A stretch of DNA of 33,688 nt from the NCBI GenBank assembly GCA_003635185.1, contig PYJA01000016.1:1-33688 (forward strand), written 5' to 3'. Made by a program: the position numbers and the translations under genes. This DNA comes from Candidatus Poribacteria bacterium. GTDB taxonomy: Bacteria > Poribacteria > WGA-4E > WGA-3G. Within the stretch, counting starts at the first letter, position 1; each line of letters begins with the position of its first letter. Of the stretch, positions 1-8,256 are shown one piece after another. The notes under the pieces are model-generated. The model ran no database searches. It had not been told where the DNA came from and saw nothing but the letters and a program-made list of their open reading frames with translations.

Positions 1-211
1 CATCCCACAGACGGATGGTTCTGTCCCCACTTCCACTTGCGAGTGTCCTTCCATCCGGACTGAACGCGACACTATTGACAGTTCCTGCATGTCCTTTGAG
101 TATTCTCTTTTCTTCCCCTGTAGCAGCATCCCACAGGCGGATGGTTCTGTCATAACTTCTACTTGCGAGTGTCCTTCCATCCGGACTGAACGCGACACTA
201 TTGACAGTTCC
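1..211 (-). repeat. Two near-identical 126-bp-period WD40 repeat units
   Basis: Bases 1-85 and 127-211 match almost perfectly with a period of 126 bases (42 codons). Differences are concentrated in the codons of the variable blade loop (SRSYD versus SGSGD). The near-identity in DNA suggests recent duplication or gene conversion within the propeller gene. Confidence 0.8.
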
Positions 212-451
212 CACATATAGGTCTAATTCTTCACCTGTTTGGGCATCGTATATCCAAACACCGATGCTACTTGCCACTGCCAGTTTAGAGCCGTCTGGGG
301 AATATGCAATTTCACGGTTATATCCTTTGCCAAGCCGCGCTTTCGCGCCTTCGGGTAACCCCCAACGTGTGTAGTCTTGGGCAAAGGTGTTTGATGTAAA
401 AGCAAATATCGTCAAGAGAACAGTTAGAATGAAAAAAAGTTTGTTTTTCAT
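1..451 (-). CDS. Secreted WD40-repeat protein (partial, 3' end beyond window)
   Basis: Reading the minus strand from the ATG at 451 gives [18 protein letters not shown], a signal peptide ending near TFA-QD, then beta-propeller blades of the form [17 protein letters not shown]...DRTIRLWD. About 150 residues are visible and the frame is open at the window edge, so the C-terminus is missing. A ribosome site AGGAGG lies 11 bases upstream (463-468). The first blade is more diverged ([23 protein letters not shown]); the next two are nearly identical in DNA. WD40 propellers are interaction scaffolds; the signal peptide puts this one outside the cytoplasm. The partner is unknown. Exported WD40 proteins are common in Poribacteria-like genomes. 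Confidence 0.85.
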   Translation of the reverse strand, partial: MKNKLFFILTVLLTIFAFTSNTFAQDYTRWGLPEGAKARLGKGYNREIAYSPDGSKLAVASSIGVWIYDAQTGEELDLYVGTVNSVAFSPDGRTLASRSYDRTIRLWDAATGEEKRILKGHAGTVNSVAFSPDGRTLASGSGDRTIRLWD

Positions 452-488
452 GAGAAAGTTTTCCTCCTAAAACGTATAACACGAGTGC

Positions 489-1436
489 CTATTTTATTCC
501 ACTTAAAATATCCGCTGCAAGTTGCATCGTTTTCACTGCTTCGTCCAAGTTAGCCGCAGGGAGTGAAACAGGAGTATCGGATTTAACGCAATCAAGAAAA
601 TATCTATTTTGCTCAACGCTACCGCTGCTTCCTGGTTCGGTGAGTTTATGTTGTGTGCCATCACAGAAAATCGTTCCATGTGAAACGCCTTCAAGATATG
701 CCGATATGTCCTTACCGTGAATCTCGTATCGTTCAAGACGGGCATCTGTTGTATAGTTTGCGATGAGTTGTGCAACACAACCGTTCTCAAAGAGAATTAA
801 GGCTGCGTGCACATCTTTGTAGTCCGAAATTGTCCGTTTAACAACGCTATGCACTTCTTGAACATCCGATTCGGCAATTGCGCGGAGTGTATCCAGTGCG
901 TGTATAGGTGTTTCCAAGAACATATTATCCATCAAGTGTTCGGGGAATCTACGCGATTGTGCTAAACGTGTGATACTCTTGTGGAATTCACCGACCAGTT
1001 GTGTGACATTCCCACGTGCTTTAACTCGTTGCGTTGCTTCCACGATAATCGGATGAAAACGACGATTCCAACCTACCATCCCTTTCGCACCTGATTTCTT
1101 GGCAGTATCCCGCAAATTGATTGTTTCTGCGACACTCATCCCAGGTGGTTTTTCCAGCAGTGTGTTAACTCCCCGTTCTAAACACGGTGCTGCTGCTTCT
1201 GCGTTAAGATGGGCGGGTGTCGCAACGAAAACTGCATCAAGTGTCTCATTGTCCAGCAATGCTTCTATCGTGTCATAACGTTTTGAGACGTTGAACGTGT
1301 CACCAGCACTGTTTCGTGCGTTTTCTACCAGATCGCAAACTGCAACAAGGTCGGTATCTTCAAATTCAGTGAGGATTTGCATGTGACCGCGTCCGCGCCC
1401 ACCACATCCGATAACTGCAACTTGTAGGTTCGCCAT
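489..1436 (-). CDS. Gfo/Idh/MocA family NAD(P)-dependent oxidoreductase
   Basis: The 315-aa product begins with a Rossmann fold (VAVIGCGGRGRGH, residues 7-19), followed by VAVCDL at the end of beta-2 and the family hallmark EKP (LLEKPPGMSVAE, about residues 94-105). A GWNRRFHP segment follows in the catalytic domain. Length is typical for the family, which oxidises or reduces sugars, inositols and related polyols. The start is 11 bases after the stop of the dioxygenase gene at 1448, so the two are almost certainly one operon read from the promoter at 2293-2321. Substrate cannot be told from sequence; the pairing suggests catabolism of a small organic substrate. Confidence 0.9.
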   Translation of the reverse strand: MANLQVAVIGCGGRGRGHMQILTEFEDTDLVAVCDLVENARNSAGDTFNVSKRYDTIEALLDNETLDAVFVATPAHLNAEAAAPCLERGVNTLLEKPPGMSVAETINLRDTAKKSGAKGMVGWNRRFHPIIVEATQRVKARGNVTQLVGEFHKSITRLAQSRRFPEHLMDNMFLETPIHALDTLRAIAESDVQEVHSVVKRTISDYKDVHAALILFENGCVAQLIANYTTDARLERYEIHGKDISAYLEGVSHGTIFCDGTQHKLTEPGSSGSVEQNRYFLDCVKSDTPVSLPAANLDEAVKTMQLAADILSGIK

Positions 1437-1447
1437 AATATTCTCCG

Positions 1448-2236
1448 CTAATGTCTTATATGTGGGGCTTCCATCACTTCACGTTGTTCGGGGGACATGT
1501 CTTCAATATAGTCCGGATATTCAATCCGATGTGCACCCGCACTATATGCCTGAAAACCGGGGCTAAATTTATAGAGTAGTGCCCGCCGTTGATGTGAGGC
1601 TTTCCACGGAAGTGTCCCGTGTGTTAAGGTTTCAGTAAAAATAACAGCATCGCCTGCCTTAGCGTTGACTTCAAGCACCAAGTTCTGGTGTTTTTCGTAT
1701 CGTTTCATGTTGCTGGGACATGGCAGGTTCGCTTTATGGCTGCCGGGAATGATAGCGAGTCCGCCGTCACCAGGACCTTCGTCTGCCAGCATATACTCCA
1801 CGACGGTAAGTCCCGTATAGATGCGTCCATATTTGAAGAAATACGCTTCAGAAAAATTGGGACGCTCAATTCCACCACCGTGTAATGTGCCGCCTTCGGT
1901 GCCGTTCTCCATAGCGATTAAGCCTGGTCCGTGGTCAAGCCTATATTTTTTACCTAAAATTTCCTCTAAGTGCGGTTTTACGTTTGGATGTACCAGTAAC
2001 TCACGGAACGGATCGCACCAAGGTTTTTCCCATGCCAACATGCCACCCATATCCATACGGTGTGCTGTTCCTGCAAGTGCTTCTGAACCACCAGCCAACG
2101 AGTTATCGCGTTCTCTGAGATTTTCTATGTGGTGGTCAATCGCTGCGTTACACTGTTCAACCTCTTCGATGGAGAGTGCATTTTCAACTATGATATATCC
2201 CGTCAAGTCAAATAGATATTTCTGTTCTTCGTTCAT
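1448..2236 (-). CDS. Phytanoyl-CoA dioxygenase (PhyH) family Fe(II)/2-oxoglutarate oxygenase
   Basis: I start this 262-aa protein at the ATG at 2236 (MNEEQKYLFDLTGYIIVENA), which has GGAGA ten bases upstream; the frame extends to 2302 without further support. The N-terminal LTGYIIVENALSIEEVEQ is typical of PhyH proteins. LHGGG, GDGGLAIIPGSHK, THGTLPW (likely distal iron histidine) and RRALLYKFSPG (likely 2-oxoglutarate arginine) follow in the expected order. The family hydroxylates diverse substrates using Fe(II), oxygen and 2-oxoglutarate; the name does not fix the substrate. First gene of a two-gene operon with the Gfo/Idh/MocA oxidoreductase. Confidence 0.85.
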   Translation of the reverse strand: MNEEQKYLFDLTGYIIVENALSIEEVEQCNAAIDHHIENLRERDNSLAGGSEALAGTAHRMDMGGMLAWEKPWCDPFRELLVHPNVKPHLEEILGKKYRLDHGPGLIAMENGTEGGTLHGGGIERPNFSEAYFFKYGRIYTGLTVVEYMLADEGPGDGGLAIIPGSHKANLPCPSNMKRYEKHQNLVLEVNAKAGDAVIFTETLTHGTLPWKASHQRRALLYKFSPGFQAYSAGAHRIEYPDYIEDMSPEQREVMEAPHIRH

Positions 2237-2292
2237 AAGTAATTTCTCCAATGTTGATGACGGTTGATGTATTTTGACTGCTAATGTTTTGC

Positions 2293-2321
2293 ATATTAGC
2301 AATATCTAAAAAGTGTGTCAA
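2293..2321 (-). promoter_or_regulatory. Sigma-70-type promoter of the dioxygenase operon
   Basis: On the minus strand TTGACA (2316-2321) is followed by a 17-base spacer and TAATAT (2293-2298), 57 bases before the ATG at 2236. It is back to back with the lpd promoter at 2353-2381. Confidence 0.65.
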
Positions 2322-2352
2322 GAAAAAAGATGATATACTCTGAAGGCTCAAT

Positions 2353-2381
2353 TTGACAATCCTGACCTGGTGTGATAAAAT
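2353..2381 (+). promoter_or_regulatory. Sigma-70-type promoter of dihydrolipoyl dehydrogenase gene
   Basis: TTGACA (2353-2358), 17-base spacer, TAAAAT (2376-2381). Transcription would start near 2388, giving a leader of about 20 bases before the ATG at 2409. This also argues against a start codon at 2385. Confidence 0.65.
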
Positions 2382-2408
2382 TATATGCATCTCAAAATAG
2401 GAGCAGAT

Positions 2409-3785
2409 ATGGCTATGTATGATGTCGGAATTATCGGTGGAGGACCGGGCGGTTATGTCGCTGCCATTAGAGCAGCACAACTTGGCGGCACCGTTTGCCT
2501 CATAGAGAAAGGCGAATGGGGCGGTACATGTCTAAATAGAGGGTGTATTCCAACGAAAACCCTCTTTTCTATTGCACATCTTGCTGAACAGGTCCAAAAC
2601 ACACCCGCACTAAACGCCCGAAACGCAACCGTTGACTACTCACAAGCATTAACGCATAAGACAGAGGTCATCCAAAAGTTAGTAGGCGGGATAAGTCAGC
2701 TGCTTAAAGCAAACAAAATTCACACCATAAACGGTCCTGCTTCACTTACCGACAAAAACACAATTGCCGTGAGTCAATCAGATGGCACAACCGAACAGGT
2801 AAAAGTGAAAAACGTCATTATCGCCACGGGTTCTGAACCTGCTGAGCCCCCTGTTTTTGAGATTGATGAAACCGATGTACTAACCACAACAGGAATACTT
2901 AACCTTGCAGAACTCCCTGAAAGTCTTATTATTGTCGGCGGTGGCGTTTCGGGATGTGAATTCGCCTCCATCTTTAACGCTTTCGGTTGCAAGGTGACCG
3001 TGTTGGAACTGCTGCCTACAATTTTGGCAACTGAAGACGTTCAAGTTGTCCGTCATATCCAACTTTTCATGAAACGGAAAGGTATCTCTATCCAGACAGG
3101 CGCGAATATTACCAGCATCAAAAAATCGGATGCGGGTGTTACTGCAGTGCTTGAATCCGGTGAAAACCACACTGCACAAAAAATGCTCGTTTCAATCGGT
3201 AGGCGTTACAATACGGAAGGGCTCGGATTAGAAAAAGTTGGAGTCCGTACAGAAAACGGCAAAATCGTTGTGAATGAACAGATGCAGACGAACATCCCCG
3301 GCGTTTATGCCGTAGGTGATGTTGCAAGTCGGCATCTGCTGGCACACGTAGCTTCCGCAGAGGGAAAAGTCGCCGCGCAAAACTGCCTCGGTGAAGTTAC
3401 TGAGATGGAGTATCAAGTGATTCCGTGGTGTGTTTTTACGTTACCCGAAATTGGGCATGCGGGTATGACCGAAAAAGAGGCAACAGATGAGGGATATGAG
3501 GTTAAGGTGGGTAGGTTTCCTTACGGTGCAAGTGGCATGGCGTTAGGGATGGGAGAAGCAGATGGATTCGTTAAAACGGTCACAGATGCTGATAGTGGTG
3601 ATATCCTCGGTGTACATATTGTTGGTGTCCATGCTTCAACACTTATCCATGAAGCTGCTGTTGCGATTCGCTTGGGTGCGACTGCAAAGGACATCGCGCA
3701 CACTGTTCATGCACATCCAACCCTTTCTGAAATGCTGATGGAATCTGCTGAAGCGGCGTATACTCGTGCGATTCATGTGCTTTAG
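2409..3785 (+). CDS. lpdA: Dihydrolipoyl dehydrogenase (E3)
   Basis: A 458-aa flavoprotein. The FAD-binding GIIGGGPGGYVAAIRAAQLG opens the protein, the redox-active disulfide is GGTCLNRGCIPTK, the NAD-binding GGGVSGCEFASIF lies mid-protein, and the C-terminal dimer domain ends in HAHPTLSE, carrying the catalytic His-Glu pair. The enzyme reoxidises dihydrolipoamide with NAD+ for 2-oxoacid dehydrogenase or glycine cleavage complexes. I chose the ATG at 2409 because AGGAG (2399-2403) sits 5 bases upstream; in-frame ATGs at 2385 and 2415 are less suited. No E1, E2 or gcv gene is adjacent, so it may serve complexes encoded elsewhere. Confidence 0.95.
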   Translation: MAMYDVGIIGGGPGGYVAAIRAAQLGGTVCLIEKGEWGGTCLNRGCIPTKTLFSIAHLAEQVQNTPALNARNATVDYSQALTHKTEVIQKLVGGISQLLKANKIHTINGPASLTDKNTIAVSQSDGTTEQVKVKNVIIATGSEPAEPPVFEIDETDVLTTTGILNLAELPESLIIVGGGVSGCEFASIFNAFGCKVTVLELLPTILATEDVQVVRHIQLFMKRKGISIQTGANITSIKKSDAGVTAVLESGENHTAQKMLVSIGRRYNTEGLGLEKVGVRTENGKIVVNEQMQTNIPGVYAVGDVASRHLLAHVASAEGKVAAQNCLGEVTEMEYQVIPWCVFTLPEIGHAGMTEKEATDEGYEVKVGRFPYGASGMALGMGEADGFVKTVTDADSGDILGVHIVGVHASTLIHEAAVAIRLGATAKDIAHTVHAHPTLSEMLMESAEAAYTRAIHVL

Positions 3786-3817
3786 ATTGCGTTGGACGAC
3801 AATAGTGCCAAGACAAA

Positions 3818-3846
3818 TTGGGGTGTGTTCAAAGTAGGACTATGGT
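3818..3846 (+). promoter_or_regulatory. Possible promoter of the small membrane protein gene
   Basis: TTGGGG (3818-3823), 17-base spacer, TATGGT (3841-3846); a better -10 (TATAAT, 3846-3851) overlaps but lacks a spaced -35. Weak evidence. Confidence 0.35.
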
Positions 3847-3955
3847 ATAATAAAGAGACCAGACGTTGCGTCCGACTTTATCTCTATTGTATACAGTTTT
3901 CTACAGAACTTGTAGTTTCAATAATCATGCTCATTATTCTATAAAAGGATTTAAT

Positions 3956-4456
3956 ATGGATAACTTAACAGATAATTCAGAAAAGCTGAAAATTGCCCAG
4001 CGGATTGGGCTCGTTGTAATCGCCTTAGGTATCTTAGCTTTATTAATTTATTTCGTGTACCTAACAGCAACACGAAGTTTGACTAACTTAGAAAGCGTCC
4101 TACTACAACTCATTTTCTTCGCAACAGGATTCGGTGTAGCGTCCTGGATTCGGCAAAAGTCAGTCGAAAATGCTGTAAGCGAAACGATCAAGCCGCAAGC
4201 TCGATCTGCCCTCAGACGCCTTTCCTCTCTTTACGGAAGCCTTTCACGTGCTTCTATAGAGTTAAAATCGTTAAATGATACGGCATCTTCTGAGCACTTC
4301 CGCGTAATATTTGCCAAGCTTGACGCAATCGTTACTGAGCAGATAAATACAACTGAGGATGCCTTAGAAGACTGGAAAGATGTTGTGACTGAAGATGTAG
4401 AGGCGTTAAAACAGAAACTACAATCTAACAACATGACAGTGGGTGACAATGAGTGA
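3956..4456 (+). CDS. Small two-helix membrane protein of unknown function
   Basis: The ATG at 3956 is preceded by AAAGGA at a good distance; the frame is open further upstream but that part is not protein-like. The 166-aa product has a short polar start, a hydrophobic helix (IGLVVIALGILALLIYFVYL), a second hydrophobic stretch (LLQLIFFATGFGVASWI), then about 105 polar residues that look alpha-helical and rich in Ala, Leu, Glu and Lys. It is probably an inner-membrane protein with a cytoplasmic helical tail. I do not recognise the family. It overlaps a broken small frame by 8 bases (ATGAGTGA). Confidence 0.7.
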   Translation: MDNLTDNSEKLKIAQRIGLVVIALGILALLIYFVYLTATRSLTNLESVLLQLIFFATGFGVASWIRQKSVENAVSETIKPQARSALRRLSSLYGSLSRASIELKSLNDTASSEHFRVIFAKLDAIVTEQINTTEDALEDWKDVVTEDVEALKQKLQSNNMTVGDNE

Positions 4457-4570
4457 ACTGATTCTCGAAAAGTAGCACGAGTCCTTGACGAACTCGGAGC
4501 TATACCTACGGGTACCGTTATGTGTTTTAAAACCTACATAGTGAACTTTGAAGTTATTGGGACACTTTGA
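4449..4570 (+). pseudogene. Frameshifted remnant overlapping the membrane protein gene
   Basis: An ATG at 4449 starts MSELILEK and then meets TAG. Restoring one G (AAAAG-TAG to AAAAG-G-TAG) continues as VARVLDELGAIPTGTVM and on to a stop at 4568-4570, about 40 residues in total. The 8-base overlap with the upstream stop is typical of translational coupling, so this may be a recently broken small gene. A sequencing error would look the same. Confidence 0.35.
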
Positions 4571-4612
4571 TAAACCTATTTTGGATACAGAATGGACAAC
4601 AGAAGTGTCCCA
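4558..4612. repeat. 10-bp inverted repeat
   Basis: TGGGACACTT (4558-4567) is mirrored by AAGTGTCCCA (4603-4612) with a 35-base loop. It could be a weak terminator or the ends of a small relic element; no T-tract follows. The rest of 4571-4739 shows no other coding signal. Confidence 0.45.
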
Positions 4613-4739
4613 TTAATTATAGGTTTTACTACACTTGCTAACCTTAGTGATATTTCGAATTGATCTTTAAACAAATTTACCGTCTCGTAAAACTCTTGAA
4701 ACATTTTCTGCCATGTCTTTGGGGCATAGGAGCGATACG

Positions 4740-5129
4740 TTGTCTACAGGGAATCCGCAGCCAATCTTAGTCATAGAAGACCAAGCGTTGAATCGAAAAG
4801 TTGCTCGCATTGTCCTGCAGTCCGAAGGTTATGAGGTTATTGAAGCGATTGACGCAGATGAGGCATTAGCGTGTTTAGAAAAGGTTGTCCCAGCACTCAT
4901 TCTAATGGACATTGCACTGCCAGGGCAGAGTGGCGAAGAACTGACCCGACAAATTAAAGCCAACCCAGATTTGTGCAGTATACCAATTATCGCATTAACT
5001 GCCGCAGCAATGTCCGGTGACCGTGAACGACTCCTCACAGCAGGATGTGATGATTACATTAGCAAGCCAATTGATATCCACTTACTTTTAGAACGCGTAG
5101 CACTCCATCTCAAAGGAAATCTAACATGA
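4740..5129 (+). CDS. Single-domain response regulator (CheY-like)
   Basis: A receiver domain makes up nearly the whole protein. The acidic pocket is in ILVIEDQ, the phospho-acceptor Asp in LILMDIALPG, the switch Thr in IIALTAAAM, and the conserved Lys in YISKPID. I prefer the TTG at 4740 (129 aa) because AGGAG (4728-4732) lies 7 bases before it; an ATG at 4713 has no ribosome site. The DDYISKPID end resembles receivers of hybrid kinases and DivK-like proteins. The stop overlaps the next ATG (ATGA), so it is translationally coupled to the response regulator-phosphatase and probably feeds the same signalling module. Confidence 0.9.
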   Translation: MSTGNPQPILVIEDQALNRKVARIVLQSEGYEVIEAIDADEALACLEKVVPALILMDIALPGQSGEELTRQIKANPDLCSIPIIALTAAAMSGDRERLLTAGCDDYISKPIDIHLLLERVALHLKGNLT

Positions 5130-6286
5130 ACAAGGAAGAAGCAGCAAGAATTCTTGTTGTTGATGATGAACCGCGCAATGTCAAAATTCTCCAGATCCAA
5201 CTTCAGGCACGCGGTTACGCTGTCCTCATGGCTGGCGATGGTGCGGAAGCTTTAGAAGTTGTAAGGGACCAAACACCCGATCTGATCTTGTTAGATATTA
5301 ACATGCCGAAAGTAGATGGGTATGAAGTATTAGCAAAGGTCCGATCAGATAAAACGACAGAATTTATCCCGATTATCATGATAACTGCTCTGCGCGATAC
5401 AGAAGAAAACCGAATACAGGCTGTTGAAGCCGGGGCAGATGACTTTATAGAAAAGCCCTTCAATAGTTTTGAAGTGTTAGCTCGGATTAAATCCCTCTTA
5501 CGTATTAAGCATTATCACGATACGCTTGAGCAACATAATGTACGTTTAGAGACAGAACTCCAGATGGCTCGGAGTGTTCAAGAAGTAATAATTCCTCAAA
5601 ACGGTTCCCAAGATTTAGCAGGATTCCGCACAGCTTCATACTGTTCGCCTGCAATCGCAGTCGGTGGGGATTTTTTTGATTTATGGGAAATTGATAAAAA
5701 TCGGATAGGTGTCTTAATTTCTGATGTAATGGGACATGGAGCGTCTGCTGCCCTCGTTACTGTCTTTATCAAAACAGTTTTAATGGAACATCGGGAACAT
5801 ATAAAAGATAACCCAGCACAGCTGCTGCACGTACTCAATATGCGTTTTAACGATATAATTAGTTCTCGTATATATATGTTTGCCACTGCCTTCTGTGGCA
5901 TCTTTGATCTGCAAAAAAAACAACTCATCTGTGCAAATGCCGGACACCCCTTCCCGTTTTTGCAACATAATTCACAGTCCGAATGTGAACTGATTACCGA
6001 TAAACATAGCGGAAACGGTTTGGGAATTCGGAAAGAATCTATATACGAAAATTGCTATTACCCATTTGATTCTGGAAGCAGAACCTTTCTCTATACCGAT
6101 GGTGTCTATGAAGTCAAAAACCCTCAAGGTGAAGAATTTACTGTAGAACGGCTCCAAAACGTGGTAATGATGTGTGAAGAAGGATCACCTGCGCGGCTTA
6201 TCCAATATGTTTTTGATACTATCACGGAATTTACCGATGCTTTTCCTAATGAGGATGACTTAACACTTGTCACGATTCAGGGTTAA
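5126..6286 (+). CDS. Response regulator with PP2C (SpoIIE/RsbU-type) phosphatase output
   Basis: 386 aa. An N-terminal receiver (LVVDDEPRN, phospho-acceptor in LILLDINMPKVDGYE, Lys in IEKPFN) is followed by a coiled linker (about residues 130-150) and a PP2C/SpoIIE domain with GGDFFDLW, ISDVMGHGASAALV and LYTDGVYEV, the metal-binding acidic motifs of RsbU/RssB-like phosphatases. In partner-switching systems this phosphatase dephosphorylates a STAS antagonist in response to receiver phosphorylation; here the likely substrate is the STAS protein at 8410-8754. A ribosome site AAAGGA precedes the coupled ATGA start. No sensor kinase is nearby. Confidence 0.92.
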   Translation: MNKEEAARILVVDDEPRNVKILQIQLQARGYAVLMAGDGAEALEVVRDQTPDLILLDINMPKVDGYEVLAKVRSDKTTEFIPIIMITALRDTEENRIQAVEAGADDFIEKPFNSFEVLARIKSLLRIKHYHDTLEQHNVRLETELQMARSVQEVIIPQNGSQDLAGFRTASYCSPAIAVGGDFFDLWEIDKNRIGVLISDVMGHGASAALVTVFIKTVLMEHREHIKDNPAQLLHVLNMRFNDIISSRIYMFATAFCGIFDLQKKQLICANAGHPFPFLQHNSQSECELITDKHSGNGLGIRKESIYENCYYPFDSGSRTFLYTDGVYEVKNPQGEEFTVERLQNVVMMCEEGSPARLIQYVFDTITEFTDAFPNEDDLTLVTIQG

Positions 6287-6729
6287 CCTGTGTCTGAATT
6301 AACATCTCGATAAAAAATTGCTGTCACATCTGTACCCCCAACCGCGTTTGCTTCCAGTTTATAAACATCGGTGAGACATTTTATGAGATACAGGCCATGT
6401 CCACTTTCCCTCGCTGGTGAGCGTTTCGCCTGGATCTCTGCTAAATTCTCAAGTGTTAACCAACCGTGTGTGTTGTCTCCGCCTTTATCTCGGACGACAA
6501 TTTCAAGTGCACGCGCGTCCACAGAAATTTGCAACTGGATTCCATTTGATACACACGTGGACCCGTGATAAACAGCGTTACTACAAATTTCGTCAAGGGC
6601 GAGTTGGATATCTGTTATCCGTTTTTTGGAAAATTTCAGTGTTTCACACAATTTTCCGATAAACGCACGTACCGATTCGAGGTAATACACATCGCTCGGC
6701 AGCTTCAACTCAATGCAGGCATTCTCCAT
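6283..6729 (-). CDS. Anti-sigma factor serine kinase (RsbW-like, HATPase_c)
   Basis: A 148-aa GHKL ATPase: N-box LALDEICSNAVYHG, G1 VVRDKGGDN, G2 ESGHGLYLIKCLTD. This layout and length match RsbW/SpoIIAB kinases, which bind a sigma factor (or other target) and phosphorylate a STAS antagonist. Its stop shares TTAA with the stop of the phosphatase gene running in the other direction. It would naturally follow the STAS gene at 8754-8410 in one minus-strand operon, but the TnpB element now separates them. Only GGTG, not a clear ribosome site, precedes the ATG. Confidence 0.88.
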   Translation of the reverse strand: MENACIELKLPSDVYYLESVRAFIGKLCETLKFSKKRITDIQLALDEICSNAVYHGSTCVSNGIQLQISVDARALEIVVRDKGGDNTHGWLTLENLAEIQAKRSPARESGHGLYLIKCLTDVYKLEANAVGGTDVTAIFYRDVNSDTG

Positions 6730-6762
6730 GGGCTAACACCAGTCTTTTCTAATCTTATGAAA

Positions 6763-6900
6763 TTGAGTGATACCACCCACTACCTAAAGGTAAGGGCTTC
6801 GGTTTCTTCGCGATTGCGCTGTTTTCAGAGAAAACAACCGTCTTATTATCGCTCCACCTAAGCGGGCATCCCCGCTTTCAGAATAACGTTAGTCGCATTT
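6763..6900 (-). ncRNA. Putative omega RNA (reRNA) of the TnpB element
   Basis: In this family the guide RNA comes from the 3' part of tnpB and the right end. The segment holds a short hairpin GTTTTC-aga-GAAAAC (6821-6835) and the terminal TTTA-loop hairpin (6776-6796). If processed as in other TnpBs, the guide would be the roughly 16-20 bases just outside the element, 6743-6762 on the minus strand, which is now the leader of the anti-sigma kinase gene. Boundaries are approximate. Confidence 0.45.
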
Positions 6901-7967
6901 ATATCTCTGTCATGGTGTGTGTGGCAGCAATCACAAGTCCACGTTCTATCTGCTAATGTCAATGTCGTGTGCTGATGACTACAAATATGACAAACTTTTG
7001 TAGTGGGTGTCCACGTGCCGATTTGAACGAGTGATTTGCCATATTTGTGGCATTGCCACTTGAGTATCAACACAAACTCACCGAAAGCAAGATCAGAGAC
7101 TTTGCGGCCCCATAAGCGTTTCATCGCATCCAAATTGAGCGTTTCCACAACAAGGGTATCATATTTTTCACAGAGTGATTTGGCAGTTTTCCAAAACCAG
7201 TCGCGTCTACGATTGGCAATATCTTTATAGCTGCGGGCAAGGTGTCGTTTCGCATGGAACCACCCGCCAGATAGAAACTGCTTCCTTGAAAGTGCCTTAT
7301 GAGCAGATCGGAGTGCGTTGAGCCCCTGTTTGAAGAACTGCGGCGATGCTATCCGGGTGCCATCAGAAAGGGTGAGAAATGTCTTGAGACCGAAGTCTAT
7401 CCCTGCTACGTTACCTGTCAAGGGAAGTGGGACTATCGGTTCCGCATCTGCACAGACAAGTGAGATAGAATAATCACCCACAGGATCGCGTTTGATCGTC
7501 ACGGTTTTGATAGTGCCTGTCCACTCACGATGTTTCCAAAAAGTGAACCACTTTTTTAGACAACTGATATAAAAACGATTACCTTCAATCTTATATCCCG
7601 CTTGTGTCCAAGTCATAGAGTTGAACTTATGGCGCGGTTTGATATGGGGTCTCCCCACTTTTTTTGTCGTTTTGCCCGAGTTTCTATCTTTGATGTTTTG
7701 AAAAAACTTTTGATAACCTTTATCTATACGCAGCACAACATCTTGAACAACTTGGCTCGGTAGCTGTTTCCAATGCGGTTTTGTCCGTTTTTTCAACTTC
7801 GCGATATGAGCATTCATGGTAGACGCAGATATGTATTTACCAAAAAGACGGTAGTATCTTCTCTGTAACCTGATAACGTGAACATGCACTTGGTGTAAAT
7901 CGTCAAGCAAGTTGCCAAGTTGGATCGTATTAGATTGATGTGATAACTCATATTTATACGTCTTCAT
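6858..7967 (-). CDS. tnpB: TnpB family RNA-guided endonuclease / transposon protein
   Basis: 369 aa, full length. RuvC motif I is GIDFGLKTFLTLSDG (Asp), motif II is VVETLNLDAMK (Glu), a four-cysteine zinc finger CHIC...CDCC follows, and motif III is DRDINATNVIL (Asp). All three catalytic acidic residues are present, so the nuclease looks intact. The basic, helical N-terminal half matches the family's RNA-binding region. The Thr in VVETLNL, where Asp is usual, is a mild variation beside the catalytic Glu. TnpB cuts DNA guided by an RNA from the element's right end and helps keep the element in place after excision. Confidence 0.93.
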   Translation of the reverse strand: MKTYKYELSHQSNTIQLGNLLDDLHQVHVHVIRLQRRYYRLFGKYISASTMNAHIAKLKKRTKPHWKQLPSQVVQDVVLRIDKGYQKFFQNIKDRNSGKTTKKVGRPHIKPRHKFNSMTWTQAGYKIEGNRFYISCLKKWFTFWKHREWTGTIKTVTIKRDPVGDYSISLVCADAEPIVPLPLTGNVAGIDFGLKTFLTLSDGTRIASPQFFKQGLNALRSAHKALSRKQFLSGGWFHAKRHLARSYKDIANRRRDWFWKTAKSLCEKYDTLVVETLNLDAMKRLWGRKVSDLAFGEFVLILKWQCHKYGKSLVQIGTWTPTTKVCHICSHQHTTLTLADRTWTCDCCHTHHDRDINATNVILKAGMPA

Positions 7968-8008
7968 GGGTTTTCACCGTTCGGGACAGTGTCCATTCCC
8001 TCTAATAA

Positions 8009-8256
8009 GCTTTCTTTTACCCATAAGTTTTTGGGTCCAGTCCGTTAAGTCTTTTGAGGGTGCTTGTTGCTTAAAACACCTGAAAACTGACCAATATTTT
8101 AGATGTCCGATACCGTTATAGGACTTTTAGATAAATTTCACAAGGTTTTTTAGTTCTTATGACTAGTTTTCTGTCCTATATCGGGGTTAGAAACCCCTCG
8201 GACAAGAGCATGTCGATCCTTTGTGCCTCCAATTCGACTTATGGGTAAAAGAAAGC
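8009..8256. mobile_element. 248-bp MITE with 20-bp terminal inverted repeats and TAATAA target duplication
   Basis: The left end GCTTTCTTTTACCCATAAGT (8009-8028) is an exact reverse complement of the right end (8237-8256). Perfect TAATAA copies flank it at 8003-8008 and 8257-8262. There is no coding frame inside, so it is a non-autonomous element mobilised in trans. It contains a GGGGTT-ag-AACCCC hairpin followed by TCGGACAAGA (8180-8209). It sits inside the left end of the TnpB element and so arrived later. Confidence 0.85.

Noticed and set aside
223-405. 60-codon minus-strand frame at the left edge
   Set aside because: It is out of frame with the WD40 protein, whose signal peptide, ribosome site and repeats define the right frame.
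1821-2267. Plus-strand frame of 148 codons inside the dioxygenase gene
   Set aside because: Its translation is low in complexity and unlike a protein family, while the opposite strand encodes a clear PhyH protein.
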